Origin: Stigmatella aurantiaca DW4/3-1
Lineage (GTDB): Bacteria; Myxococcota; Myxococcia; Myxococcales; Myxococcaceae
Assembly (NCBI RefSeq): GCF_000165485.1
Contig: NC_014623.1
Coordinates: 10,062,893-10,126,892 of the forward strand
Direction of reading: 5' to 3'
Length of the DNA stretch: 64,000 bases
Both the position numbers and the translations under genes were made by a program. The notes under the pieces were generated by a model that was not told where the DNA came from, searched no databases, and saw only the letters and a program-made list of their open reading frames with translations. Positions 17,109 through 27,100 of this stretch are shown piece by piece; the first letter of the stretch is position 1; each line of letters begins with the position of its first letter.

Positions 17109-17693
17109 TCACCCGGCCGAGGGAGCCTCCAGAATGCCCGCCACCTGGAACCACGGCGGCTCGGGGAAGGGGTTCTCCTCGATGCGCATCCCCAGCCTGC
17201 GCATCACCGCCCTGGAGGCGTGGTTGCCGCGCTCGGTCCCCGCGAGGATCCGGGCAAGGTTCAAGGTGTTGAAGGCCGCGTCGATCAGGGCCCTCGCGGC
17301 CTCCGTGGCATATCCCCGCCCCTGAGCCTCGGGCAAAAGCGCCCAGAACAGCCCCACCTCGGCCGTGGTGCGCGCCCCCGCCTTGCCTCCAAAAAAGGGG
17401 AGCTGTCCGAAGGGTTCCAGCCACGGCACGAGGCCCACCAGCCCCACGAACTGCCCGCTCTGCGCGAGCACCACCGCGCGCTCTCCGTAGGGGGGCTGGT
17501 GCAGCAGGGCCTGCTGCTCCCGCGACCGGATCGTCCACTCCAACCAGCGCTGGCGTTGCTCCCGGTTCGCCTCGTCGCTCAACGCCGCGTCCGCCCAGCC
17601 GATGCCGACGTAGAGCCGGTGACAGGACTCCAGATCCTCCAGGGACAACGCACGGATCTTCAGGCGCTTCGTTTCCAGCAAGGGCACTTGCAT
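17109..17693 (-). CDS. GNAT acetyltransferase, RimJ/RimL-like
   Basis: Protein of 194 residues. It opens LLETKRLKIRALSLEDLESC, the standard start of RimJ/RimL-like N-acetyltransferases. The acetyl-CoA site is visible as LPEAQGRGYATEAARALIDA, with the Q-x-x-G-x-G/A pattern, followed by ERGNHASRAVMRRLGM. It would acetylate an amine, perhaps a protein N-terminus or a small molecule. It converges on acetate kinase with only 12 bases between stops. Its start overlaps the region that must also hold the promoter of the divergent gene at 17767. Confidence 0.85.
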   Translation of the reverse strand: MQVPLLETKRLKIRALSLEDLESCHRLYVGIGWADAALSDEANREQRQRWLEWTIRSREQQALLHQPPYGERAVVLAQSGQFVGLVGLVPWLEPFGQLPFFGGKAGARTTAEVGLFWALLPEAQGRGYATEAARALIDAAFNTLNLARILAGTERGNHASRAVMRRLGMRIEENPFPEPPWFQVAGILEAPSAG

Positions 17694-17766
17694 GACTTAC
17701 TCGTTTTAATGTTATTACATGGATGACTTGTTCCGTGGTCAGCGTCCTCTTCTCTGGAGCTTCTCC

Positions 17767-19071
17767 ATGCGCCGTCTCCTGTCTTCCTTGCTCCTGTCTT
17801 CCCTCGTCGGCTGTGGAGGTGACCCCGCCTCCGAGTCCGAGGCGCTGCCGCCCCCCAGCACCTGGGAAGCGTCCCTCGCGGTCCCCGTTCTCGCCAGTCC
17901 GCCACAGGCCACGGTGGATCAAGCCATTGCCGCCCCCTTGGGCTGGTTCGGCGTCAACGCCTCGGGCGAGCGCTACTGCTCCAACTGCAACGGCCAATCC
18001 ATCCTCCTCGCCATCGCGTCCTTCAAGGGCAACACCACCGCCGACGCGAAGCTCCTTCAGCAGATCCGCTACGTCATCGGCAACAACCGGGATCCCTTCG
18101 GCAACGGCGGCTACATGGCCCAGCACGAGCGGATGATGACGGGCATGTTCGCCCTCGCCAAGCTCACCCCGCGCGTCTGGAATCAGCTCACCTCCGCCGA
18201 GAAGACGAAGGTGGATCTCATCATGAAGGCCACGCTGGTGGGCTCGGCCTACACCACCGCCGACGCCAGCTACCTCAACGGCGCCGTCCCCACCGGCATC
18301 GATGGCGACACCAACCTCCACCGCGGCTGGAACCCCAACTTTCAGGAGGGCATGGTCGGCGCGATGCTCGTCTCCACGCTCTACCTGGGAGGCCGCACCG
18401 CCACCGACACGTTCCTCAATGGCTATCAGCATGCCGCGTTCGTGTCCCAACTCAGCGCGGCGGGCCTCACCCACCTGGCCGCCGTCTTCAACACGAACGT
18501 CAGCAACCCCAGCGCCGGCGCCCCGAGCGCCACCGCCCTCCAAAACGCCATCCAGAACTACCGCTACCAGGGGCTCGCACTCGACAAGCTGTTCGACATC
18601 TATGTGCTGCTGGCCAACAACACCTTCAGCACCACCGTCGACTGCGGCCTCAACAACGGCGTGGGCGTGACGCTGAGCGATGGCCAGCACTCCGGCTATT
18701 TGATCGCCGGCTGCGCGGAGCTGCCCAACAAGGGCAAGGTGGGCCAGCTCAAGGAGTTCCACTCCTCCGACGCCAACGGCCAGCGCAGCGCCACCTTCTA
18801 TGCCTATGACGGCTTCAAGCCCGACCTCATCCACCACGCGGTGCTCATGGCCTATGGCGCCGTGCCCGCGGGCACCGCCACCACCTCGGTCGTGAGCCGT
18901 CTCTCCGTGGGCGCCACGGACCTGTTCTTCAAGGTGGGCAAGGGCTACCGCAACTACGCCAAGGGCAAGGACTCCGGCGTCTACCAGCTCCCGGCGGACG
19001 GCATCGGCAACGGCTTCGAGTTCAACCGTCCGCTCTGGGAGAAGGTCATCGCCCCCGCTCACGGGCTCTGA
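17767..19071 (+). CDS. Secreted lipoprotein, possible helical-barrel carbohydrate-active protein
   Basis: About 434 residues. The signal peptide ends in a lipobox (LLSSLVGC), so the mature protein is anchored at Cys16. The body is soluble and largely helical, with aromatic and charged loop motifs: GGYMAQHERMM, HRGWNPNFQEGMVG, and SDGQHSGYLIAGC. The pattern of long helices with His/Arg/Trp-rich turns suggests an alpha/alpha toroid of the kind used by polysaccharide lyases, but I recognise no specific family. Start chosen at 17767 because it gives the lipobox peptide; an in-frame ATG at 17719 would add a charged stretch. Confidence 0.75.
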   Translation: MRRLLSSLLLSSLVGCGGDPASESEALPPPSTWEASLAVPVLASPPQATVDQAIAAPLGWFGVNASGERYCSNCNGQSILLAIASFKGNTTADAKLLQQIRYVIGNNRDPFGNGGYMAQHERMMTGMFALAKLTPRVWNQLTSAEKTKVDLIMKATLVGSAYTTADASYLNGAVPTGIDGDTNLHRGWNPNFQEGMVGAMLVSTLYLGGRTATDTFLNGYQHAAFVSQLSAAGLTHLAAVFNTNVSNPSAGAPSATALQNAIQNYRYQGLALDKLFDIYVLLANNTFSTTVDCGLNNGVGVTLSDGQHSGYLIAGCAELPNKGKVGQLKEFHSSDANGQRSATFYAYDGFKPDLIHHAVLMAYGAVPAGTATTSVVSRLSVGATDLFFKVGKGYRNYAKGKDSGVYQLPADGIGNGFEFNRPLWEKVIAPAHGL

Positions 19072-19107
19072 GCGGGCGCTTTACCCCGGAGGCCGGGGCC
19101 GTCCGTC

Positions 19108-20028
19108 TCAGGCCACCCGGCCGAAGACACCGCCCCGGAGGTCCGTTCCCAGCCCGTACGGGCCCGCGATGTCCGCGTGCGGGCCCAGCTCGTGCTTCTG
19201 CACGGACCACGTCTTCCCGCCGTCCTCGCTCACGTGCACGGACGGCTCCACGCCCTTGCCCGGATCCGCGTTGCGCGTCAGCACGCGCACCACCGCGCCC
19301 TCCGCCGTCAGCCGCAGCGGCTCCCGGCCCGCGGGCAGCGCCGACAGCCAGCGCACCTCGCCGCCCCGCCGCTCGCCCAGCCGCGCCTGGGTGCCATCCA
19401 CCGCCACCACGTATGCGCCGTCCACGTCCACCAGCCGCGCCGCGCCCGCCGACTCCCGGCTCCACGTGCCGCCGCCATCGCGCGTGAGTGCCAGCCCCTT
19501 GCCCAGCAGCGCCACCCCTTGCTCCGTGCGGCGGATGCGCTCGGCGTGCGGGTTGCGCTCACCTTCCAGCTCCACCTCTTCCCACGTCGCGCCGCCATCC
19601 AGCGTCCGGCCCAGGTAGTACGCCCCGAGCACCCAGAACTCCTCGGTGCTCACCCCCAGCACCTGCACGGCGCTCGGCACGGGCACTGGGCCCTTTACCA
19701 CCCACTGGCGGCCTCCGTCCGTGGACACGAGCAGGTGGTAGTCCGAGCCCGAGCCCGAGGCCTTCAGCGTGGCCCCCAGCGCCGCGCACAGCGCGCCGTG
19801 GCAGTCCAAGGCTTGAATCCAACCGGGGCCTTCGTAGACACGCTCCAGGCCGTGAGACGTGGCCCGGTACACGTGCGCGCGGCGGCCCCGCATCCGGTCC
19901 TGCAGCGCTCCGGCCGAGGGCTCGGCCACCGCGCTCACCAGCCCGAAGCCGTCCCGGCTGGCGGCCACGGCCCCTGCCCGGAGCCCTTCCGCCAGCGATC
20001 CCCGCTTCTCCCAACTTGTTTCCGCCAC
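19108..20028 (-). CDS. BNR/Asp-box beta-propeller protein
   Basis: Protein of 306 residues with four Asp-box motifs: STDGGRQW, TLDGGATW, TRDGGGTW and SEDGGKTW. These turns mark sialidase-like beta-propellers. No sialidase arginine triad (FRIP-like motif) is visible, so I do not propose catalysis. There is no signal peptide: the N-terminus is MAETSWEKRGSLAEGLRAGA. It is followed 57 bases upstream, on the same strand, by the gene at 20086-20877, with which it may form an operon. Confidence 0.8.
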   Translation of the reverse strand: MAETSWEKRGSLAEGLRAGAVAASRDGFGLVSAVAEPSAGALQDRMRGRRAHVYRATSHGLERVYEGPGWIQALDCHGALCAALGATLKASGSGSDYHLLVSTDGGRQWVVKGPVPVPSAVQVLGVSTEEFWVLGAYYLGRTLDGGATWEEVELEGERNPHAERIRRTEQGVALLGKGLALTRDGGGTWSRESAGAARLVDVDGAYVVAVDGTQARLGERRGGEVRWLSALPAGREPLRLTAEGAVVRVLTRNADPGKGVEPSVHVSEDGGKTWSVQKHELGPHADIAGPYGLGTDLRGGVFGRVA

Positions 20029-20085
20029 GCTCTATCCTCTCGCCTGGAGCCGTTCGCCGGTTCGAGGATGCCAGCCCACCCCGCC

Positions 20086-20877
20086 TCAGGGAAGCCGCAA
20101 GCTCGGCAGCGGCAAGAGCGGCGGCAGCGGCAACTTCGGCAGCTTGAAGTTCTTGCGGAAGTCGTCCAGCGCCTTGCCGATCTGCTTGAAGGACTCCTCG
20201 CCGATGCGCGCCACGTCCTCCGGCTTCAGCCGGCCCAGCACGTCGGCGATCTGCTTGATGCCGTCCTTGTTCAGCAGGTCCCGGAACTCCGGCGTGGAGG
20301 CGATCTTCACCAGATCCTGCGCCGGCAGCTCGAACAGGCCCGACTTCACGTACGCGTCCGCGTGCGTGTCGTAGGCGAACTTGCGGAAGGCCTCGGGGTC
20401 ACGCTCCAGCTGGGCGAACGCGGCCGGGTCCTCCATCCGCTTGGTCTCCATGGCGTCCTGGAGCGCCTTGAGCGTCCGGTCACGCCACTTCAGCCCCTCG
20501 GGCGACAGGTCCTTCGGCCCCAGGCTGGCGAACTTCTCGGCGTACTTGTTGCCGTAGTTCAGGTAGTAGTCCGGCGGCTTCTGGCCCGGGTTGCGCCGCA
20601 CGAAGTCGTCGTGGCGCTGCCGGTAGTAGTCCATCTGGCCCGTGCGGACCTCGGCGGGCTGATCCTTCGCACCGCGCGCCTGCGCCGTGCCGCCCGAGCT
20701 GCCCCGCGTCAGGCGGGGAGCGGACTCGAAACCATCGTTGGCGCTCACATGTGAGGACTGCCGGGAAGCGGCACCGCGCGCTTGGGGTTGAGACGATTCC
20801 TTGGAACCCGTGGACTTGGGTGTCTCCAGTTCGCCCTGCTTGGGACGGACGGGACCGCCGTTGCCATTGACGCGCAT
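20086..20877 (-). CDS. Hypothetical protein with basic, disordered N-terminus
   Basis: Protein of 263 residues. About 80 residues of Ser/Gly/Arg/Gln-rich sequence begin MRVNGNGGPVRPKQG. A helical domain follows (MDYYRQRHDDFVRRNPGQKP, then several helices including DLVKIASTPEFRDLLNKDGI). The end is a Pro/Leu run (LPLPPLLPLPSLRLP). No family that I can name. The unsigned N-terminus rich in Asn/Gly/Pro recalls other small myxobacterial proteins in this window (62177-63073). AGGAG lies seven bases before the ATG. It is probably co-transcribed with the propeller gene at 19108. Confidence 0.75.
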   Translation of the reverse strand: MRVNGNGGPVRPKQGELETPKSTGSKESSQPQARGAASRQSSHVSANDGFESAPRLTRGSSGGTAQARGAKDQPAEVRTGQMDYYRQRHDDFVRRNPGQKPPDYYLNYGNKYAEKFASLGPKDLSPEGLKWRDRTLKALQDAMETKRMEDPAAFAQLERDPEAFRKFAYDTHADAYVKSGLFELPAQDLVKIASTPEFRDLLNKDGIKQIADVLGRLKPEDVARIGEESFKQIGKALDDFRKNFKLPKLPLPPLLPLPSLRLP

Positions 20878-21132
20878 GGGAAAAACTCCTCACTCTGTGT
20901 TCGGCCCACCTCGCGAAGGCATGGGCGGTTGATCCTCGACTCCATTGTCTCACCAGCCGGGGGGAAGTTGCCTGGGATCACCCCGAAAACATCCGGCGGG
21001 TATCCTCGGACCCTCTCCGCGTCTATCTTACATTGTAGGTAAAGCTGCTCCCCGGACTCCACGGACGGTGGCTTGCGAAACAGTCCGGGGGGGGTGAACC
21101 TCGAAGGGGCAGGCCTGAGGAAGGGGGCGGAT

Positions 21133-21516
21133 GTGCAACGGGTGCTGGTGCTCGAGGATGACAACGACCTGAGGTCGCTTCTGTGCGACATGCTGCTGCT
21201 CTCCGGCGCGAAGTCGTGTGTGAGCGTCCGCTCCTTCGAGGATCTGCGGCGGCAGCAGGAGCAGGTCCCGGAGTGCGGCCTGGCGCTGCTGGACGTCAAC
21301 CTGGGGGCAGGCAGGCCCAGCGGGCTCGACGCCTACCATTGGCTCCGGGAGAACGGCTTCACCGGGCGCGCCGTCTTCCTGACGGGCCATGCGCGCTCCC
21401 ATCCCGTCCTCGATCAGGCGCGCGATCTGGCGAACGCGCGGGTGATGACCAAGCCCGTGGGCGCCAAGGACGTGATGGCCCTGGTGAGGGAACTCGATGC
21501 CCCCAGCGCCTCCTAG
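21133..21516 (+). CDS. Single-domain response regulator
   Basis: About 127 residues, receiver domain only. The acidic pocket is E8-D9-D10, the phospho-acceptor is D54 in ALLDVN, the switch Thr is T84 in FLTGHA, and the conserved Lys is K107 in TKPV. I chose the GTG at 21133 because GAGGAAGGGGG precedes it; a start at 21073 would add an unlikely Gly-rich leader. There is no output domain, so it would act by protein contact. The end overlaps the next gene by 20 bases, which ties it to that membrane protein. Confidence 0.85.
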   Translation: MQRVLVLEDDNDLRSLLCDMLLLSGAKSCVSVRSFEDLRRQQEQVPECGLALLDVNLGAGRPSGLDAYHWLRENGFTGRAVFLTGHARSHPVLDQARDLANARVMTKPVGAKDVMALVRELDAPSAS

Positions 21517-22390
21517 GCACTTTCCGCCCTGGGCGACACACGAGCAGGAAGCCCGGGCCTGGTGGGGGGCGCTCTTCGCCACCGGGCTGACGTTCCTCAG
21601 CGAGTGCGCGTACTTCTTCATCGACGAGCAGACGTTTCCCGGCGCGCAGCTGCTGCCCGCGCTGCGCGTCCTGCACGTGCTCGAGGCCCTGGGGCTCCTG
21701 GGGCTGCTCATGGCCCGGCGGCGCAAGCCCAGCCGCGCGCTGGGCGTGGGCGTCTTCGTGGCCGTGGTGCTGCCCTACCTGGGCCTCTTCGCGGTGGCCG
21801 AAGCGGCCATGGCCTCCTCGGGGCTCGTGTGGATGCCGCTCACCGGCCACCGGCTCCTCATGGTGGGCATTGGCCTGGTGGCCCCCACGGGCGTGGCGCT
21901 GGGCAGCGCGCTCGTGGGCACCTTCGCCCTGGAAGCCGCCCTGCTCTGGTACGGCCTGGGACTGCACACACGCCTGCCCATGCCCTGGGAGCCGTGGATC
22001 ACCCTCGTCTGGGGCGGGGTGGCGTGCGGGCTGCTCGTCTTCCGCGCGCGCACGCTGCTCACCGAGCAGCGCCTGTTCCAGGTCCGCGCCGAGGCGGAGT
22101 CCCTGGAGCGGCTGGCGCGGCTGCTGCTCGTGCTGCGGGATGCCACCAACACCCCGCTCCAGTCCCTGGAGCTGGGCCTGTCCCTGCTCCAGCAGCGCGT
22201 GCCAGAGGAGGCGGCGCTGCTGGCCACCCTGGAGCGGGCCATCGCCAAGCTGCGCACCCTCACCCAGCGCATGGCCGTGGCCGACCCGCTGCTCGACTGG
22301 GAGACGCAGAGCGAGTCCTTCGACGTGGACACCGTCCTGCGCAGTCTGGAGGAGTCGCTGGCGCGCGAGCTGGCGCGGCGGCGCCAGTAA
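21497..22390 (+). CDS. Membrane protein with degenerate histidine-kinase helix
   Basis: Protein of 297 residues. Five or six membrane helices occupy residues about 20-200. A cytoplasmic helical region follows: LFQVRAEAESLERLARLLLV and then RDATNTPLQSLELGLSLLQQ. That last stretch looks like the H-box helix of sensor kinases (compare HDLNTPL), but the His is replaced and no ATP-binding domain follows before the C-terminus. It therefore cannot act as an ordinary kinase. It overlaps the response regulator gene by 20 bases, suggesting the pair works together, perhaps as a signal-dependent dock for the receiver. Confidence 0.75.
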   Translation: MPPAPPRHFPPWATHEQEARAWWGALFATGLTFLSECAYFFIDEQTFPGAQLLPALRVLHVLEALGLLGLLMARRRKPSRALGVGVFVAVVLPYLGLFAVAEAAMASSGLVWMPLTGHRLLMVGIGLVAPTGVALGSALVGTFALEAALLWYGLGLHTRLPMPWEPWITLVWGGVACGLLVFRARTLLTEQRLFQVRAEAESLERLARLLLVLRDATNTPLQSLELGLSLLQQRVPEEAALLATLERAIAKLRTLTQRMAVADPLLDWETQSESFDVDTVLRSLEESLARELARRRQ

Positions 22391-22423
22391 ACCCTCGCGT
22401 CTTGGACTAGAACGGCGGGCCCC

Positions 22424-23500
22424 ATGCACCCCACGCTCATCACCGCGCTGACCGTCGAGCCGCTGGACCTGCCCCTCACCGAGCCCTTCGCCATCGCCAC
22501 CGGGGCGCAGCACGTGGCCCACAACGCCCTGGTGCGCCTCACCCTCGCCGATGGCACCACCGGCCTGGGCGAGGCCGCCCCCTTCACCGCCGTCAGCGGC
22601 GAAACCCAGGCCGGCACCCTCGCCGCCCTCCAGTCCGTGCGCGAGCGCCTGCTCGGAAAGGATGCGCGCGCCTGGCGCCCCCTGTCCGAGGCGCTCTCCG
22701 AGGCACTCGCCGGGCAGCCCTCCGCCCGCTGTGCCCTCGAGACGGCGCTGCTCGATGCCCTGGCCCGCCACCACCGCGTGCCCCTGTGGGTCTTCTTCGG
22801 CGGGGCCGGCACCGCGCTCGACATCGACATGACGGTGACGGCCGGGGACAGGGCCCACGCCGTCGCCTCCGCCCGCGCCATCCTCGCGCGGGGCATCACC
22901 ACCCTGAAGGTGAAGGTTGGCGCCACCTCGCCCGAGCAGGACGTGGAGCGGCTCGTGGCCATTCGCGAGGTGGCCCCCCAGGCCCGCCTCTTCGCCGACG
23001 CCAATGGCGGCTACACCGAGGCCCAGGCGCGCGCCTTCCTCACCGGCCTGGAGCGCGCCCAGGTGCCGCTGGCCCTCTTCGAGCAACCCGTCCCCCCCGA
23101 GGACTTCGAGGGCCTGGCCGCGCTCACCCGCGCCTCGCGCATCCCCATCTGCGCCGACGAGTCCGCCCGCTCCGCCCAGGATGTGCTGCGCCTGGTGCGC
23201 GAGCGCGCCGCGCACGGCATCAACATCAAGACGATGAAGTGCGGCGTGGTGGAGTCCCTGACGATGTGGCACCTGGCGCGCGCCGCCGGCCTGGAGTTGA
23301 TGATTGGCGGCATGGTGGAGAGCGTGCTCTCCATGAGCCTCTCGGCCCACCTCGCCACTGGCCTGGGCAGCTTTCACTACGCGGACCTGGACACCCCCCT
23401 GTTCATCGCCCGGCACCCGTTCCGCGGCGGCTACCAGTTGGAGGGCGCCCAGGTCAGCATCGCCTCGGCCCGCGCGGGCCACGGCGTGGAGCTCACCTGA
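22424..23500 (+). CDS. Dipeptide epimerase, enolase superfamily (L-Ala-D/L-Glu type)
   Basis: Protein of 358 residues with the muconate lactonising/mandelate racemase barrel. The first catalytic pair is K-x-K in TLKVKVG. The metal ligands are Asp in FADANGGY, Glu in LFEQPV and Asp in ICADES, and the second base is the Lys in NIKTMKCG. IGGMVES and the DLDTP segment near the end fit the dipeptide epimerase subgroup, which inverts the second residue of dipeptides such as L-Ala-D-Glu from recycled peptidoglycan. The ATG follows the upstream gene by 33 bases. Confidence 0.85.
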   Translation: MHPTLITALTVEPLDLPLTEPFAIATGAQHVAHNALVRLTLADGTTGLGEAAPFTAVSGETQAGTLAALQSVRERLLGKDARAWRPLSEALSEALAGQPSARCALETALLDALARHHRVPLWVFFGGAGTALDIDMTVTAGDRAHAVASARAILARGITTLKVKVGATSPEQDVERLVAIREVAPQARLFADANGGYTEAQARAFLTGLERAQVPLALFEQPVPPEDFEGLAALTRASRIPICADESARSAQDVLRLVRERAAHGINIKTMKCGVVESLTMWHLARAAGLELMIGGMVESVLSMSLSAHLATGLGSFHYADLDTPLFIARHPFRGGYQLEGAQVSIASARAGHGVELT

Positions 23501-23545
23501 GCGGCCCCCGGCAAGGTCCGGGCTTTCCGTGGTAAGCTCTGTCTC

Positions 23546-24028
23546 ATGGGGGACAGCGCAGGCGAGTTCGAGATCATCACCGCCACCCATCCGTGGCAGG
23601 TGCAGCAGGCCCGGACCCTCATCCTCGAATATGCCGCCGCGCTCGGCATCCACCTGGACTTCCAGGACTTCACCCGGGAGATGAACGCATTTCCCGCCGA
23701 CTACGCTCCGCCCGGAGGCTGCCTGTTCATCGCCACCGGGGACCATGGGCCCGGGGGCTGCGCCGGGCTGCGCCCGCTCACGCCCGGCGTCTGTGAAATG
23801 AGGCGGCTGTATGTCCGCTCCCGGCACCGCCAACAAGGGTTGGGCCAGCGGCTCGCGCTCGCCGTCATCGCCGAGGCGCGCGCCCGGCGCTACACCTCCA
23901 TGCGGCTGGACACCCTGCCCACCATGCACATCGCCATCGGGCTGTACCGCAGCCTCGGCTTCCAGCCCGCGGCGCCCTCGGGCACCAGCGCCCCGGAGGG
24001 CGCGCTGTTCTTCGAGCTGAAACTCTGA
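23546..24028 (+). CDS. GNAT acetyltransferase
   Basis: Protein of 160 residues. It has MRRLYVRSRHRQQGLGQRLA, whose R/Q-x-x-G-x-G/A loop binds acetyl-CoA, followed by the helix AVIAEARARRYTSMRLDTLP and HIAIGLYRSLGFQP. The N-terminal part (EYAAALGIHLDFQDF) is typical of a subgroup of small GNAT proteins of unknown substrate. It lies 45 bases after the epimerase, and a strong terminator follows at 24071. Confidence 0.85.
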   Translation: MGDSAGEFEIITATHPWQVQQARTLILEYAAALGIHLDFQDFTREMNAFPADYAPPGGCLFIATGDHGPGGCAGLRPLTPGVCEMRRLYVRSRHRQQGLGQRLALAVIAEARARRYTSMRLDTLPTMHIAIGLYRSLGFQPAAPSGTSAPEGALFFELKL

Positions 24029-24070
24029 GCGCGCGGCCCCCTGGAGGAGACCGCGCGCCCGGCACTGCCC

Positions 24071-24105
24071 GGAGAGGGCTCCCGGAGGAGCCCTCTCCTT
24101 CTTCC
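24071..24105 (+). terminator. Rho-independent terminator
   Basis: A perfect 12-bp stem (GGAGAGGGCTCC at 24071-24082 with GGAGCCCTCTCC at 24087-24098) is closed by the loop CGGA and followed by TTCTTCC. It ends the plus-strand group that runs from the response regulator to the GNAT gene. Confidence 0.75.
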
Positions 24106-24113
24106 ACCTGCTG

Positions 24114-27100
24114 CTACCGCTTCTTGCTCACGTTGTTGGGGCAACCGGGGTTCGGCAGGGGGTCGTGGTGGCCCTCGGCGTTGCCCGTCAGCGACTTGGC
24201 GTAGATGCCGCCGTCCCAGCTTCCGTTCGAGAAGAAGATGCGGGCCTCGGGCGCCAGCACCGTGCCGTGGATGCCGTACGCCGTCGCGGTGATGCTCGTG
24301 GCGTCCACGTAGTTGAACAGGACGTTGCTGCCCGCGTACTCGCGGCCGCCCTTGAGGGTGACCGAGGGGCCGCGCACGTTGATGACCGCCACGGACGTGG
24401 TGGACACGTTGCGGATGATGAGCTGCGTGGTCCGCGACAGGTCCGCCGCGCTCACCTCGAACACCTCCAGGCCCGACTCGAGGTTGGTGCCCACCAGCGT
24501 GAGGACGTTCCAGGGCGGAGCCTGGGTCTCACCCGTGGCGGGCAGGTTGGCCAGCTCGCTGGACAGCGCGCGCAGCTGGGCGCCGCGGGCCGCGAAGTCC
24601 ACCGGCGTGCCCTTCACCGAGGTGCCGCCCTGGAGGTAGTCCACCTGGGCGCCCGAGTAGGTGCCGCCGTACACCGCGTCGCCCCACACGCTGCCGTTGC
24701 TCAGGGTCAAGTTGCCACCCGCGACGATCTTCGGGGAGGCGTCGGAAGAAGGCAGCTTCCAACCCACCGAGAAGTTCGTCATGGAGATGTTGCCACCCGC
24801 GGCCACCCGGCCCTCCAGGTCCGTGCCCTCGTTGTAGTCGCCCGTGAGGAACAGGTTGTAGTCGTTGAGCGGCAGCTCGACGCACTCGGGGGGCTCTGGG
24901 GGTGCACACACCAGGCTCACCGTCGCCGACGCGCTGTTGTTGTTCTCGTTGGACTCCGCCTCGCGGCCCTGGCCGTTGCCCAGGTCATCGGCCACCACGA
25001 ACACGGAGACCGAGCCGCCCGACTGGGGCGCGATCTGCAGGGTGACCGTCGCCTGAGCGCCCGCCGCCAGCGCGTTCGGCACCGTGGTGACGCCCAAGAG
25101 CGCGCCGCCCGAGGCCGGGTTGCCCCGGTAGAAGGCCACCGGCAAGCCCGCCGCCACGGAGGCCGGGCCCGCGTTGCGCACCACCGCCGACAGGGTCAGG
25201 GTGCTGCCCCCATCCGGGCTCGTGGAGCACGCCGCCGCCACGTTCGCCGCCGTCAGGTCCGGGGTGGGAGGAGGCTCGGGAGGCGCGCAGTAGAGGCTCA
25301 CCGCGGCCGTGGCCGTGTTGTTCGTCTCGTCGGACTCCGCCTCACGGCCCTGGCCGTTGCCGTAGTCATCCGCCGCCACGGTCACCGTGACCGTGCCCGC
25401 GGACTGCGAGGCAATCTGCAGGGTGACCGTCGCCTCGCCGCCCGGGGCCAGCTCACCGCCCACCGTGGTGACGCCCAGCACCGTGCCGGTGGCCGGAGCG
25501 CCGCGGTAGAAGGTGACCGGCAGACCCGCGGGGACCGCCTTGTTGCCCTGGTTGCGCACCAGCGCGGTGAGCGTCACCACGTTGGCCCCCTCGGAGCTGG
25601 CCGTGCAGGCCGCCGTCAGGTTCGCCGCCGTCAGGTCCGGAGAAGGAGGCGGAGGCGTGTAGCACGACAGGCTCACCGCGGCCGTGGCCGTGTTGTTCGT
25701 CTCGTTGGACTCCGTCTCGCGGCCCTGGCCGTTGCCGTAGTCATCGGCCACCGCGTACACGGTGACCGTGCCAGCCGCCTGAGGCGCGATCTGCACGGAG
25801 ACCACCGTGTCCTCGCCCGCGCCCAGCACGCCCGGCACCGTGGTGACGCCCAGGAGCGTGCCACCCGCGCCCGGAGCCCCCTGGTAGAAGGCCACCGGGA
25901 GCCCGGCCGCGACCGCCTTGTTGCCCTGGTTGCGCACGGTCACGGTGAGGCTCACCGTGGTGCTGCCGCCCTCGCCGCCACCCACGCAGGTGGCCGTCAC
26001 GTTCGCCGCCGTCAGATCCGCCGCGGGAGGAGGCTCGGGGGGAGCGCAGTACAGGCTCACCTCGGCCGAGGCCGTGTTGTTCGCCTCGTTGGACTCCGCC
26101 TCGCGGCCCTGGCCGTTGCCGAAGTCATCGGCCACCGCGTACACGGCGACCGTGCCAGCCGCCTGAGGCGCGATCTGCACGGAGACCACCGTGTCCTCGC
26201 CCGCGCCCAGCGGCGCCGGCACCGTGGTGACGCCCAGGAGCGTGCCACCCGCGGCCGGGTTGCCCCGGTAGAAGGACACCGGCAGGCCCGCGGAGGTGGC
26301 CGCGTTGCCCGCGTTGCGCACCACGGCCGTGAGGCTCACGGTGGTGCTGCCGCCCTCGCCGCCACCCACGCAGGTGGCCGCCACGTCCGCCGCCGTCACA
26401 TCCGGCGCCGCGGGGGGCTCCGGAGGCGCGCAGTACAGGCTCACCGCGGCCGAGGCCGTGTTGTTCGCCTCGTTGGACTCCGCCTCGCGGCCCTGGCCGT
26501 TGCCGAAGTCATCCACCACCGCGTACACGGTGACGGTGCCGGCCGCCTGCGGGGCCACCTGCAGGGAGATGAGCGTGTCGTCGCCCGCGCCCAGCGCGCC
26601 CTGAATCGTGGTGACGCCCAGCAGCGCGCCGCCCGACAGGGGGTTGCCCAGGTAGAAGGACACCGGCACGCCCTCGGTGACCGGGGCGTTGCCCACGTTG
26701 CGCACCACGGCGGAGACATTGACGATGGTGTTGCCACCCTCGGTGTCATTCACGCAGGTGGCCGTCACATTCGAGGCCGTCAGGTCCGGCGCCGCGGGGG
26801 GCGCGCAGCTCAGCGAGAGCGTCGCCGAGTTGCTGTTGTTGTCCTCGCGGCACTCCAGCTCGCGGCCCTGGCCACTGCCGTTGTCGTCCGCCACCACCCA
26901 CACCACCACCGGGGCCGCGGTGGCCGAGCGCGGCGGAAGGGCCACGGAGACCACCGCCTCGTGGCCCGGGCTCAGCACGCCGTCGATCGTGTTGACGCCC
27001 AGCAGCGCGCCGCCCGAGGCCGGGTTGCCCTCGTAGAAGGCCACCGGCAGGCCCGAGGAGATGGCCGCATCGCCCTGGTTGCGCACCGTGGCCGACAGCC

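Noticed and set aside
17688-17715. TTGCAT-N16-TGTTAT as promoter of the lipoprotein at 17767
   Set aside because: Possible, but both boxes are weak and overlap the start of the opposite GNAT gene.
16978-19062. A 694-codon minus-strand frame covering ackA end, GNAT gene and lipoprotein
   Set aside because: It crosses three genes with clear family features; sequence is biased.
19083-19098. CCCCGG-AGG-CCGGGG hairpin between convergent genes
   Set aside because: The stem is short and no T-run follows on either strand, so it is not counted as a terminator.
21359-23929. An 856-codon minus-strand frame over the epimerase region
   Set aside because: Antisense to an enolase-superfamily gene with all catalytic residues.
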